64,000 bases of DNA from Pseudomonadota bacterium (GCA_021324155.1 JAJPJQ010000023.1:245827-309826); one strand, 5' to 3'; shown: positions 1 through 7,485, counted from the stretch's first letter. Notes: generated by a model from the letters alone, not told the origin. Translations and numbers: made by a program.

Positions 1-171
1 TACAAATTAGATTCAAGAGAATGGAAGGAGTCAAATCCGCCAGAGCTGCTTCGAGATATTCATCCTTTCTTTTTCCGCCCCGGGAATAAAGGCAGCGGTA
101 AAACGGTTTAAACAGCTAGAAGGCACGATCGAGACCACGATCGTAATAAAATTGACACTAGGAGGTGTCTC

Positions 172-573
172 ATGAACCATAAGTTACTTGCGATTTCGAT
201 GCTCGCCGGGGTGCTGACCGTTGCCGGATCGGCGCAGTCGAGCAGCAGCTTCAGCGACTTGCCCAGCGGCCGATTGGCGCCGAGCACGCGGACGCGTTCA
301 GGATCGCCGGCGAGCTCGACCTATATGGCCTCCGGCTTTTCTTCCGCTTCGACCCTCGGGTCTGGCTCCGACGGCACGTCGGACTCTTTCCCCTGGCATC
401 CCAGCGGCAGGTTGGCTCCGAGCACACGGACGCGCTCAGAATCGCCGTCGAGCTCGACCAATATACGCTCCGGCTTTTCTTCCGGCTCCGACGGCACGTC
501 GGACTCTTCCCAGTCGCCGCCCAGCGGCAAGCCGGCGCTGAGCAGACGGACGCGTGAATTTTCCGGCGACTAA
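172..573 (+). CDS. Small secreted Ser/Arg-rich repeat protein, function unknown
   Basis: A 133-residue protein that I do not recognise. The start is supported by a strong Shine-Dalgarno (GGAGG at 161-165) and by a convincing signal peptide (Met-Asn-His-Lys, hydrophobic core, AGSAQS cleavage region near residue 22). The mature part is low-complexity and built from two and a bit copies of a 40-46 residue unit containing PSGRLAPSTRTRS and GSDGTSDS. The unit is mirrored in the DNA repeat listed separately. A CACGATCG octamer is repeated at 124-131 and 136-143 upstream. The same DNA read on the other strand also gives protein-like repeats, so the coding strand is not certain; signal peptide plus ribosome site favour this one. 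Confidence 0.5.
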   Translation: MNHKLLAISMLAGVLTVAGSAQSSSSFSDLPSGRLAPSTRTRSGSPASSTYMASGFSSASTLGSGSDGTSDSFPWHPSGRLAPSTRTRSESPSSSTNIRSGFSSGSDGTSDSSQSPPSGKPALSRRTREFSGD

Positions 574-1099
574 CGCAGTCGCTTGCGGGGTCAGGTCTTG
601 CATTCCGACATTCGGTCGAGTGATGCGTGATTGCAAGACCTGACCCCAATTTGCCCGCGTCTTCCTCTGGATTATTCGATACTGAATTGGCCTTTACAAT
701 CGGCGGAATCTCGTCGTCCGCGAGCGAGAGATAAAACTTCATGAACTCGCTCTCTTTCGGAGGCTCCTCTTTGATCGCGGGGGCGGGTTCCGGTATGTGC
801 CCCGTTATAGGATCGCCGGCGAGCGACAAATAAAACCGCATGAACTCGCTCTGAGGCGGTTCGCCGCTGGACGCGCCGGCTGGCGATCCGCTGGCTTGAC
901 CGGCCGGCTGTGGCACGGCCACCGGAGCGTACGGCTGAACGTTAGGACTGGCCGCCGGAATTAAATTTCCGCCCCCGGCGTTAAACGCCGGCGGCGCGGC
1001 TTTAGGCGCAAATGGATTGACATAGACGAACGGCGGAACGCCGATGCGGTTGGGGCGGCCGTAAAGCCGCATCAGCTCGCCTAGAACGCTCTTCGTCAT
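251..1099 (-). CDS. Proline-rich hypothetical protein, C-terminus probably replaced by a repeat element
   Basis: The start at 1099 (MTKSVLGELMRLYG) has a good ribosome site (GAGGAGAG a few bases upstream). The first 145 or so residues are Pro/Ala-rich and contain the motif SEFM(R/K)FYLSLA twice, which looks like a genuine internal repeat. No family is recognised. From about base 647 downward the frame runs through the inverted-repeat element at 587-647 and then antisense through the 172-573 gene, where the translation becomes Cys/Arg-rich and unnatural. I infer that the original 3' end was lost or altered when the element arrived; the true protein may end near 580-650. Confidence 0.4.
   Translation of the reverse strand: MTKSVLGELMRLYGRPNRIGVPPFVYVNPFAPKAAPPAFNAGGGNLIPAASPNVQPYAPVAVPQPAGQASGSPAGASSGEPPQSEFMRFYLSLAGDPITGHIPEPAPAIKEEPPKESEFMKFYLSLADDEIPPIVKANSVSNNPEEDAGKLGSGLAITHHSTECRNARPDPASDCVSRRKIHASVCSAPACRWAATGKSPTCRRSRKKSRSVYWSSSTAILSASVCSEPTCRWDARGKSPTCRRSQTRGSKRKKSRRPYRSSSPAILNASACSAPIGRWASR
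262..565. repeat. Tandem repeat, 138/120-bp units
   Basis: Three successive units each begin with CCCAGCGGC, at 262, 400 and 520. The first unit is 138 bp and the second 120 bp; the 18-bp difference is an in-frame loss of six codons. The third unit is cut after about 45 bp. The lengths are multiples of three, so the frame is kept on both strands. Confidence 0.85.
587..647. repeat. Palindromic mobile-type repeat (family B), complete copy
   Basis: A perfect 16-bp inverted repeat, GGGGTCAGGTCTTGCA at 587-602 and its complement at 632-647, separated by 29 bp. It resembles the REP/MITE-like elements mobilised by IS200-type (RAYT) transposases; that assignment is inference. Single or degenerate ends of the same motif occur near 2005, 8189, 9739 and 15194. 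Confidence 0.8.
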
Positions 1100-1319
1100 T
1101 TCTGCTCTCCTCTTTTTTCGCGAGGGCACCCCATCCATCGGCAACAATGCCGATGATCGGACGATGGCGATTGGGAGTAAAGCTTAAAGGCTCGGACTTA
1201 CGGACGGTAATAGACGGTTATCGACAGGGTTGGAAAATTTATTTGGAGAGATGACAAGACGCGGCGTTTTCCCGCCGGAGCTCGGAAGCGAAAATGAGTA
1301 TTATATCCCTCGATGACTT

Positions 1320-1655
1320 CTATTCATCGTCGAAAGGCGTTAAAAGGCTCTTCACCTCTGAATCCCGAAGAAATCTTGAAAACAGTTCCGTTCCGTCCGA
1401 CAGACTTTCACTTTCAATCGGACAAACGCGCCCCACTTGCATGAACGTCCATTTAGTTTTTTCGCCGGGCTTGGATCCTTTATACTCGACTCCATACTCG
1501 TGCTCGGCTTCTTTCCCAATTTTCTCGCCTTTTTGACGCGCTTCCTCATCCGTCTGGGCCTCGACTAAGACTATTCTTTCCTCCCAGAGAGGTTCACGTT
1601 CGGAAGGCGGCGAGTGAATCGATTTAAGCAGCAGGCTAATAGTATACCAGGGCAT
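1320..1655 (-). CDS. DUF4288 family protein
   Basis: A 111-residue protein starting MPWYTISLLLKSIH, with an acidic middle rich in Glu/Lys and a block 'EYGVEYKG...KTKWTFMQVGRVCPI'. This pattern (short N-terminal W-Y strand, 'EE..VLVEA..DEEA..KGE..GKEAEHEY', then a W-x-F-x-x-V strand) is what I know of the DUF4288 family, whose biochemical role is unknown. It lies 29 bp downstream of the Phd-like antitoxin gene on the same strand and may be co-transcribed with it. The upstream ribosome site is weak (GGTG). Nothing suggests that it is the missing toxin. Confidence 0.75.
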   Translation of the reverse strand: MPWYTISLLLKSIHSPPSEREPLWEERIVLVEAQTDEEARQKGEKIGKEAEHEYGVEYKGSKPGEKTKWTFMQVGRVCPIESESLSDGTELFSRFLRDSEVKSLLTPFDDE

Positions 1656-1684
1656 AAATCACCATCGACGCTACCCGTATCCAT

Positions 1685-1954
1685 TCAGTCAAGGTCTTCT
1701 AAAGCAACGCCGCGCCCCGCTCGCAAATTTTTGCGCGCCTGCTCGATGCGCTTGAGAAAACGGGGATCGTTTTCCAGGCGATAGTCGAACCAGTCGTCGT
1801 CGGATTCGAATCCGATGAGCACGCCGGCCGGCTTGCCGTGGCGTGTAATGACGATCTCCCGTTTTTCCGCCTCGCGCAAAAAGCGGGAAAGGTCGTCCTT
1901 GACCTCGGACAGGGGGACTTCTTTCATTCTACGCTTCCGAACTGCTCCAGCCAT
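1685..1954 (-). CDS. Phd/YefM-type antitoxin, orphan
   Basis: An 89-residue protein. Residues 10-60 carry the Phd/YefM DNA-binding fold signature: 'VPLSEVKDDLSRFLREAEKREIVITRHGKPAGVLIGF'. Such proteins bind their own promoter and neutralise a partner toxin, normally encoded directly downstream. Here the next gene is a DUF4288 protein, not a RelE, Doc or PIN toxin, so the antitoxin appears to be an orphan. The start at 1954 is favoured over the internal Met10 because a GGAGG ribosome site lies about 8 nt upstream. A degenerate palindromic repeat lies just upstream of the gene. Confidence 0.8.
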   Translation of the reverse strand: MAGAVRKRRMKEVPLSEVKDDLSRFLREAEKREIVITRHGKPAGVLIGFESDDDWFDYRLENDPRFLKRIEQARKNLRAGRGVALEDLD

Positions 1955-1995
1955 TTTGCAGCCTCCGATTTTGCGACAATGGCCAGGAAAGCTGA

Positions 1996-2031
1996 GTGGA
2001 CCACCCTGACCCCAAAAGGGACCCCTATTTT
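1996..2031. repeat. Degenerate end of family B repeat
   Basis: CCTGACCCC at 2005-2013 followed by AAAAGGGACCCC is a one-sided match to the family B terminus (complement of GGGGTCAGG). It lies between the antitoxin gene and the small hypothetical gene. No second arm is visible. Confidence 0.4.
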
Positions 2032-2055
2032 TCTTTAGGCCAGCTGGATCAAGAG

Positions 2056-2379
2056 CTAGATTGCATTGAGACGAAGTTCACCGAGAACCTCAAAGACGAC
2101 ATCCGGATCCAATTGTGCGTGGTAGTTAAAATGCAAACGTAGAACTCCGTTCTTCGAATCTAATTTCTTCATTTCTATTTCGTCGGGAAGCCAGAGAAGC
2201 ATTTTTGGTTCTTTTAGTTGTTGTGCCAAGACGGCAACCGGTTTGTTCGATGTAACCGACCAAGAGGCTAAACCACCGGAGATCTTAGGAAGATAGTTGG
2301 CTTGAATAGTCGCTAAAGCTTCCTTTGAATGTGAATTCTCGGCGATGAGGCGCGTCGACATCATCCCCAGCACTGGCAC
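2056..2379 (-). CDS. Hypothetical protein, about 100 residues
   Basis: An open frame of 107 residues from a GTG at 2379, or slightly shorter from ATG codons at 2364/2361. The amino-acid composition is normal, with 'PKMLLWLPDEIEMKKLDSKNGVLRLHFNYHAQLDPDVVFEVLGELRL' at the end, and base composition is lower in GC than the hydrolase downstream. No signal peptide, membrane segment or family signature is recognised. The absence of a clear ribosome site and the nearby repeat end leave open that it is a fragment of a longer gene. Confidence 0.4.
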   Translation of the reverse strand: MPVLGMMSTRLIAENSHSKEALATIQANYLPKISGGLASWSVTSNKPVAVLAQQLKEPKMLLWLPDEIEMKKLDSKNGVLRLHFNYHAQLDPDVVFEVLGELRLNAI

Positions 2380-2444
2380 TTCGACGAGTTACATAGATTT
2401 GCATTTTGCACCTAACTTTTCGAATGCTCCCCGACTTCCGACCC

Positions 2445-3617
2445 TCACTTGGCGTCGGCGCGCTTGCCGTTCTTAACCGCGGGCAGCGTCTTATCGAGCC
2501 AGCGGGCGATCACCGCGGCGATCTCGGCGCTGTTTTTCTCCATCATCATGACGTGGCTGTTGCCGCGGATGTTGAGATCGGCGAGCTTGATCCAGGTCGG
2601 ACGGACGCCCGCCTGCTCCAAATATTTCACCGTGCAGTGATCGTAGGGCGCGTGATAGGACGCCTCGGCGGTCAGCACGAGGACCGGCATCTTCTGCAGA
2701 TTGGGCAGCTGGCGCGGCGGCGCCGCCTGGAGCCAGCATGTGACGAGGCCGTCGCCGTCGGCCTTGTCCTGCCGCACAAAGGAAAGCTCGGAGGCGGCGG
2801 CGACCGCCGGCGCATAGGTCAGCGGGTAGGCGCTGAGGCCGTAGACGAGCCCGAGCTGCCCCTGGCGGAAATAATCCGGCGCGCCGGTAAATTCCACGCT
2901 GTACGCCGGCGGCCCGTTGGGCTCGATCGCGAGGATCGCTTTCACCCGGTCGGGCCGCGTGTCCGCGACCGGCCAGCCGAAGGCGCCCGCCTGCGAATGG
3001 ACGAGTAAGATCGACGGGCCGATTTTATCGAGCAGCGCGACCAGCGCGGGGACATTCAAGAACTGCTGCTTGGTGAAGTCCTTGATCGCCGGGATCTGGC
3101 TCTGCAGCAGCTGCTGCACGCTCGGGTCGTCGAGCCCGCCGCTGCCGGGCCACTGCGTGTGCAGGCGCGCCTGCGGCCAGAGGTTGTATTTCTCCTGCGC
3201 GATGTAGCGCCGCTGCGAATTCTGGCTGTCGGCCATTTCGGTCGGGCCGTAGGTCTCCTCCATATAAGAGGAGCGCCCCTTGCCGACCTGATCGACCACG
3301 TACACGGCGTAGCCGCGGCGCGCGAAGTACTGCGCCCAGCCTTCGCGGCCGTCGGGCGTCCCGGTGTAGTTGGTGCCGGACATCGTGCCGCCGTGCACCA
3401 TGACGATCGGATAGGGATGCGTCTGCCGCGCCGGAATCCGATACTCCACGTACATCTGCCCGGTCATGTACTGCTTGTCTTTGACCGTGGTGAGACGCCC
3501 GCCGACATAAAAGTAGCCGTCGCGCGCCAGCGCCAGCGGCGGCTCCTCGGCCGCCCGCGCGGGCAACGCCGCCGCGACGATCAGACCGATCGCGAGAAAA
3601 AAATGTTTGAGCGACAT
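2445..3617 (-). CDS. Secreted alpha/beta-hydrolase (esterase-like)
   Basis: A 390-residue protein with a clean signal peptide (cleavage after ARA, residues 20-22). The alpha/beta-hydrolase fold is indicated by 'YPIVMVHGGTMSG' (oxyanion-hole HGG, about residue 73), the nucleophile elbow H-S-Q-A-G (about residue 208) and a C-terminal 'GNSHVMMMEKNS' that supplies the catalytic His. A strand ending 'VLVLTAEASYHAPYD' would carry the acid. The family comprises uncharacterised exported esterases; the substrate is unknown. The gene stands alone, divergent from the restriction-modification block, with a 198-bp intergenic gap. Confidence 0.8.
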   Translation of the reverse strand: MSLKHFFLAIGLIVAAALPARAAEEPPLALARDGYFYVGGRLTTVKDKQYMTGQMYVEYRIPARQTHPYPIVMVHGGTMSGTNYTGTPDGREGWAQYFARRGYAVYVVDQVGKGRSSYMEETYGPTEMADSQNSQRRYIAQEKYNLWPQARLHTQWPGSGGLDDPSVQQLLQSQIPAIKDFTKQQFLNVPALVALLDKIGPSILLVHSQAGAFGWPVADTRPDRVKAILAIEPNGPPAYSVEFTGAPDYFRQGQLGLVYGLSAYPLTYAPAVAAASELSFVRQDKADGDGLVTCWLQAAPPRQLPNLQKMPVLVLTAEASYHAPYDHCTVKYLEQAGVRPTWIKLADLNIRGNSHVMMMEKNSAEIAAVIARWLDKTLPAVKNGKRADAK

Positions 3618-3781
3618 ACGCGCCTCCTGGTGGGTTCGTCTTGGGCGAGGCCTATCACGTCGGGGCGTAGGTGTAAATGCGGGGGGAAATATCTATACCC
3701 GTGCTGAGAAGAAATTCGGGGATAGAAGATCGATTTCTGCGGATGGCTCGACGTTTCGGGCGGGGAGATATTAGAAACTTG

Positions 3782-3810
3782 TTGACAAAGACGTCTAGAC
3801 GTCGTATGTT
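3782..3810 (+). promoter_or_regulatory. Near-consensus promoter of the DNA methyltransferase gene
   Basis: TTGACA at 3782-3787, a spacer of exactly 17 bp and TATGTT at 3805-3810. The ATG at 3816 begins 5 bp after the -10 box, so transcription should start on or within a base of the ATG: a leaderless mRNA. No ribosome-binding sequence is present, which fits. Confidence 0.75.
3790..3803. promoter_or_regulatory. 14-bp perfect palindromic operator inside the promoter spacer
   Basis: GACGTCTAGACGTC reads identically on both strands and fills the spacer between the -35 and -10 boxes. A protein bound here would block RNA polymerase. It consists of two GACGTC hexamers sharing a TCTAGA core. Candidate ligands are the winged-helix-like N-terminus of the methyltransferase itself, or methylation of the site. 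Confidence 0.65.
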
Positions 3811-3815
3811 CGGCC

Positions 3816-4964
3816 ATGTCCAAACGGCAGGTACGGCGCCGCCCGGGTGAAGTCAGAGATGCTATTCTCAGTGTTCTGTCTGAGCGCCCTCGCGGCGCGT
3901 CTCTCCGTGAGATTAACACCGGAGTCCAAGCACTGATCGGACGTGCCGCAGCCTCTAGCGTTCGATCTTATCTGCGGTTGAATTCGAAGTCACTTTTCAA
4001 ACGATATGAACGTGGCGTGTATGTAATCCGGGAAACCGCTGAGCCATATGGGAAATCGCGTGAAATCCTAACGATTGACTCTTTTACAACAGGCCGGGCC
4101 ACAATGTTTAAAGCCGACTGTATTGAGTGGCTACGCCTCCAACCAGAAAACTCGATTCATGCTGTCGTCACCGATCCGCCTTATGGACTCGTCGAATACG
4201 CACCGGAACAGCAGGAAAAAATGCGGAACGGACACGGCGGGGTTTGGCGGATTCCTCCGGCATTCGATGGAACGAAAAGAGCGCCGCTCCCGCGATTTAC
4301 AGTCCTTTCGCGTAGCGAGTTGGACGATTTGGCAGCCTTTTTCTTCGAATGGGGCCGCGCGTTGCTTCCAGTAATAGTTCCAGGTGCGAATGTCGTTGTA
4401 GCAAGCAATCCGCTTCTATCCTATCTAGTTGCGGGAGCCTTAGCTCGGGCTGGTTTAGAAAGACGAGGCGAACTTGTCCGGCTAGTAATGACGATGCGAG
4501 GTGGTGACAGGCCAAAACATGCTCATCGAGAGTTTTCTGATGTCAGTGTGATGCCACGATCGATGTGGGAACCGTGGCTTCTTTTCCGAAGGCCGCTTGA
4601 TGGTCGCGTCCAGGATAATCTCCGAAAATGGAAAACCGGCGGATTCCGGCGCCCCTCTGCTGAACGTCCCTTTGGCGACGTTATTGAGTCGGCACCAACG
4701 CATAAAATTGAACGAACATTGGCACCGCATCCAAGCCTCAAACCTCAAGTTTTTCTCCGGATCATTGTTCGCGGCGTGTTACCGCTTGGAGACGGCGTTG
4801 TCCTGGATCCTTTTGCCGGGGCTGGGTCCACGTTAGCGGCGGCGAACGCAGTAGGCTACGCCAGCATCGGTGTAGAAAAAGATGCTCGGTTTTTCGGTAT
4901 AGCCCGGACGGCGATTCCAAAACTTACCGCATTCAAAAATGGCGATTATCGTACAAGTCTATAA
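3816..4964 (+). CDS. Site-specific DNA methyltransferase (N6-adenine, beta class)
   Basis: A 382-residue modification enzyme. The catalytic motif DPPYG (residues 120-124) precedes the AdoMet-binding motif DPFAGAGST (residues 331-339), the order that defines the beta class; 'HPSLKP' before motif I is also typical. DPPY points to N6-adenine methylation. Residues 1-75, before the catalytic core, look like a winged-helix domain ('VRDAILSVLSERPRGASLREINTGV', then 'RYERGVYVI'), which could bind DNA or regulate the promoter. The gene ends inside the convergent nuclease gene with a 19-bp overlap, making a compact type II restriction-modification pair. The islet is AT-richer than the flanks, suggesting horizontal acquisition. 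Specificity cannot be read from sequence. Confidence 0.9.
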   Translation: MSKRQVRRRPGEVRDAILSVLSERPRGASLREINTGVQALIGRAAASSVRSYLRLNSKSLFKRYERGVYVIRETAEPYGKSREILTIDSFTTGRATMFKADCIEWLRLQPENSIHAVVTDPPYGLVEYAPEQQEKMRNGHGGVWRIPPAFDGTKRAPLPRFTVLSRSELDDLAAFFFEWGRALLPVIVPGANVVVASNPLLSYLVAGALARAGLERRGELVRLVMTMRGGDRPKHAHREFSDVSVMPRSMWEPWLLFRRPLDGRVQDNLRKWKTGGFRRPSAERPFGDVIESAPTHKIERTLAPHPSLKPQVFLRIIVRGVLPLGDGVVLDPFAGAGSTLAAANAVGYASIGVEKDARFFGIARTAIPKLTAFKNGDYRTSL

Positions 4965-5554
4965 ATCCAGTTCCGGCGTAATTTCTCGATGCCCTGCCGA
5001 TGCAACGTAGCTGTTCGCGTCCCCAGTTCACTGCGGGGATTCCGGCGAAAATCAGCTCGTGTAACTTGGCCTAAATAAACTTCTGTAAAAGTCATTGGTC
5101 TTCGTTCTCGGGCGGGCTCAGTCTCAACATCAACTTGATAAACGAAGACGCACATCCATTCATCTCGTGCGCCATGAGAATCGACTGCACCACCTGATTT
5201 GCGCGTCGTCTTGATCTCCATTCCCTCGGTTCCAGCACGGATGCAGTTCTCCGGATAGACGCCACGCACGACGAGATCGGGATGACCGTTGAAATAGCAA
5301 TTGGGCGTGAGGGTCCGTGAATGCTTGCCGAGGCTAGCTGTCAGCATGTCGGAGAGAACGCCCGACATGATGGCCGGTCGGAGCATATCGTCAAGTCGCT
5401 CGAGCCCGCGTTCAACGAGCCCGCGGTTAACATCGTAAAAAAAGTCATAGACGTCTTGCATAGCGATAACGAAATCTTTGATGCGAAGCTCGAAAGGAAG
5501 AAGCGGGTGTTGGTTGAATTTGGATTCGTCGACATGATTTCGCTGAATCGCCAT
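4946..5554 (-). CDS. Putative type II restriction endonuclease
   Basis: A 202-residue protein with a PD-(D/E)xK nuclease core: 'GHPDLVVRG' (Asp93) followed by 'EGMEIKTTRKSG' (Glu113, Lys115). These residues would bind the metal and cut DNA at the sequence protected by the overlapping methyltransferase. The convergent arrangement, with tails overlapping by 19 bp, is common for restriction-modification pairs and lets antisense transcription balance the two. Upstream, TATTAT lies about 20 nt before the ATG as a possible -10 box. The family is inferred from motif and context; I do not recognise a named homologue. Confidence 0.75.
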   Translation of the reverse strand: MAIQRNHVDESKFNQHPLLPFELRIKDFVIAMQDVYDFFYDVNRGLVERGLERLDDMLRPAIMSGVLSDMLTASLGKHSRTLTPNCYFNGHPDLVVRGVYPENCIRAGTEGMEIKTTRKSGGAVDSHGARDEWMCVFVYQVDVETEPARERRPMTFTEVYLGQVTRADFRRNPRSELGTRTATLHRQGIEKLRRNWIYRLVR

Positions 5555-5673
5555 TTGGGATGTGCGCGGATAATAGCAAAATTCAGGTCTTGTTGGAAAG
5601 CTCTGACGAGCTGTCGTTCGTCAGGAAAAGATTTGTTTTCGGAGTAACGATTGACTATAAAGCGGGCAGGAAT

Positions 5674-6297
5674 ATGCCAGACTTTCCAACAGCGGCGGCA
5701 TTCTTAGAAATACTGACTAACACCGCGCTAGAGGTGGTCGTGCGCGATTTCATATTTGAGGGAACTCCTTTTGTTTTCCGTGACGAACCTGAGCTTCTCA
5801 ATACACTCCAACGTGAGCTTGCCAATGCTCTGCAGGTTGTACCCAACAACATTGTCATTGTTGGTAGCGCCAAAATCGGATTTAGTCTCAGTCCCGACAA
5901 TTTTCCTCGGAACTTTTCTGACGAATCCGATATAGATGTCGTGGTGGTGGACGAGAGTCTTTTTGATCGAATGTGGCGCGGTATACTCACCTGGCACTAT
6001 CCTCGAAGAAGGACAGGTCTGGCGGGCGCAGAGCTCAGCTGGATGAGAGGCCGACGACGAGACATTTACAGCGGCTGGTTCCGTCCAGATAAGATACGTT
6101 ACGGGGGCTTAATGTTCCCTGAAGTTCTGACACCTGTTCGTGACCTATCAACACAATGGTTTAATGCTTTCCAGGCACTTTCATTGCTTCCGGAATACGC
6201 CCATCGATCGGTATCAGGTCGATTGTATCGTACTTGGGATCATGCGCTTTTTTACCACATGGATGGTCTCCGGCAAATTAAAGCTCTAAAGCAGTAG
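5674..6297 (+). CDS. MNT/AbiEii-like nucleotidyltransferase, defence-associated
   Basis: Residues 64-90 show the DNA polymerase beta-type nucleotidyltransferase signature: G-S-A-K-I-G-F-S, then 'DESDIDVVVVD' with the metal-binding Asp-x-Asp pair. The rest (208 residues in all) is unfamiliar. The frame is open upstream to 5560, but I prefer the ATG at 5674 (207 codons plus stop; AGGA 5-8 nt upstream), because the longer version would leave only 5 bp to the divergent nuclease gene and adds residues partly encoded by a repeat-like stretch (TCAGGTCTTG at 5583). It is followed after 7 bp by a DUF262 gene, so the two form an operon. By analogy with AbiEii/MenT toxins it may transfer nucleotides to tRNA or protein; that is inference. 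Confidence 0.7.
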   Translation: MPDFPTAAAFLEILTNTALEVVVRDFIFEGTPFVFRDEPELLNTLQRELANALQVVPNNIVIVGSAKIGFSLSPDNFPRNFSDESDIDVVVVDESLFDRMWRGILTWHYPRRRTGLAGAELSWMRGRRRDIYSGWFRPDKIRYGGLMFPEVLTPVRDLSTQWFNAFQALSLLPEYAHRSVSGRLYRTWDHALFYHMDGLRQIKALKQ

Positions 6298-6304
6298 AGG
6301 GTTT

Positions 6305-7408
6305 ATGAATTATAATTCGTCAGAACAAACGATTTCCTGGTTTAGAGATTACTATAGATCGAACCAGCTACATATAAAACCTCCTTATCAACGAAAACCC
6401 GTCTGGGCTGCACGGCAGAAGTGTTCCCTAATCGAGTCAATCCTGCTCAACTTCCCTATTCCTGAAATCTTCGTCCAGCAAACCACATCACCGGAAGGTA
6501 CTACGGTTTACGCAATCGTTGACGGACAACAGCGGATTCGCGCGATCCTTCAATTCATAGGTGCCGGGATGGACGCTGAAGACCAAGAATTTAATAAATT
6601 TACACTCGATAAGTTTGATAACTTTGAGCCCCTCTCACCATGGCAAAATATGGCGTTTGCGGATCTAACGCCCGACGACAAGATGAGATTCTATTCATAC
6701 CGCTTATCCGTACGCTATCTATCCGGAGCAACGGATGCCGAAGTCCGTGACATGTTTCGTAGACTCAATAAGTTCTTGACGCCCTTAAATGCCCAAGAAT
6801 TGAGAAATGCAACTTATGTGGGACCGTTCATGAGGGTCGCAGAGAGACTTACCGAAGACTCCTATTGGGCAGAAAACAGGATCGTAACCACTATCGCTAT
6901 TAAACGGATGGCAGATGTTGAATTTGTTAGCGAACTTTTGATTGGCGTCATGCATGGTCCGCAAGGCGGCAGCGCAGCAGTTATCGACGAGTACTATAGG
7001 CAATATGAGGACTTTGATGAGTTTCCCGGTCAAGCAAAGACGGAAAAGATATTCAATACTGTTCTTGCGGTGATTCAGCAAATATTGCCGGACATCAAGG
7101 AAACTCGCTGGAGCAATAAAACGGACTTTTATAGCTTGTTCGTTGCCCTCGCGGGAATGATTCGGCAAAACGAACCACAGAAATTTAACCTGCATCGAGT
7201 CAGGAAGGCACTTCTAGATTTCCAGGAGCTGGTAAACAGACGTATTTCGGATGAGAATGCGGATGTAAGCACCACAGCGATACAATACGTTAGAGCTGTC
7301 GAAAAAGGGGCAAACGACAAGAGAAGGCGTGCCGATCGTCATGTAGTATTAAGTGAACTTTTAGCCCCGTGCTTCGAGAAAACGAAGCGGAGGTCTCGAA
7401 AGTCTTAA
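6305..7408 (+). CDS. DUF262 (GmrS/ParB-like NTPase) family protein
   Basis: A 367-residue protein with the DUF262 signature: 'HIKPPYQRKPVW' (residues 23-34), 'LIESILLNFPIPEIFV' and the catalytic 'IVDGQQRIRAIL' (residues 71-82). In GmrSD and related systems this domain binds or hydrolyses NTPs and gates a nuclease. Here no C-terminal DUF1524/HNH domain follows (the last 100 residues are helical, ending in a Lys/Arg-rich tail), so the effector is probably the nucleotidyltransferase encoded 7 bp upstream. The gene is AT-richer than its surroundings and closes the defence islet. Confidence 0.85.
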   Translation: MNYNSSEQTISWFRDYYRSNQLHIKPPYQRKPVWAARQKCSLIESILLNFPIPEIFVQQTTSPEGTTVYAIVDGQQRIRAILQFIGAGMDAEDQEFNKFTLDKFDNFEPLSPWQNMAFADLTPDDKMRFYSYRLSVRYLSGATDAEVRDMFRRLNKFLTPLNAQELRNATYVGPFMRVAERLTEDSYWAENRIVTTIAIKRMADVEFVSELLIGVMHGPQGGSAAVIDEYYRQYEDFDEFPGQAKTEKIFNTVLAVIQQILPDIKETRWSNKTDFYSLFVALAGMIRQNEPQKFNLHRVRKALLDFQELVNRRISDENADVSTTAIQYVRAVEKGANDKRRRADRHVVLSELLAPCFEKTKRRSRKS

Positions 7409-7415
7409 AAGATTA

Positions 7416-7485
7416 CGGGGCAGAAAATAGGGACAGAGAAAGATAGAGAAAATAGGGAACGGCAAAAAATAAGGACAGTTACTTT
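7416..7485. repeat. A-rich intergenic repeat with GGGACAG/GGACAG motifs
   Basis: Downstream of the DUF262 gene, 'AAAATAGGGACAG', 'AAAATAGGGAACGG' and 'AAAATAAGGACAGTTACTTTTC' follow one another. The last resembles ends of REP-like elements known from many GC-rich genomes. Base composition differs sharply from both sides. No gene is seen between 7409 and 7641. Confidence 0.45.

Noticed and set aside
262..565. Possible CRISPR array
   Set aside because: Units are 120-138 bp, contiguous and coding, without short repeats and unique spacers; no cas genes are present.
2406..3707. Plus-strand frames opposite the secreted hydrolase
   Set aside because: Composition typical of antisense reading; the minus-strand protein has a signal peptide and catalytic motifs.
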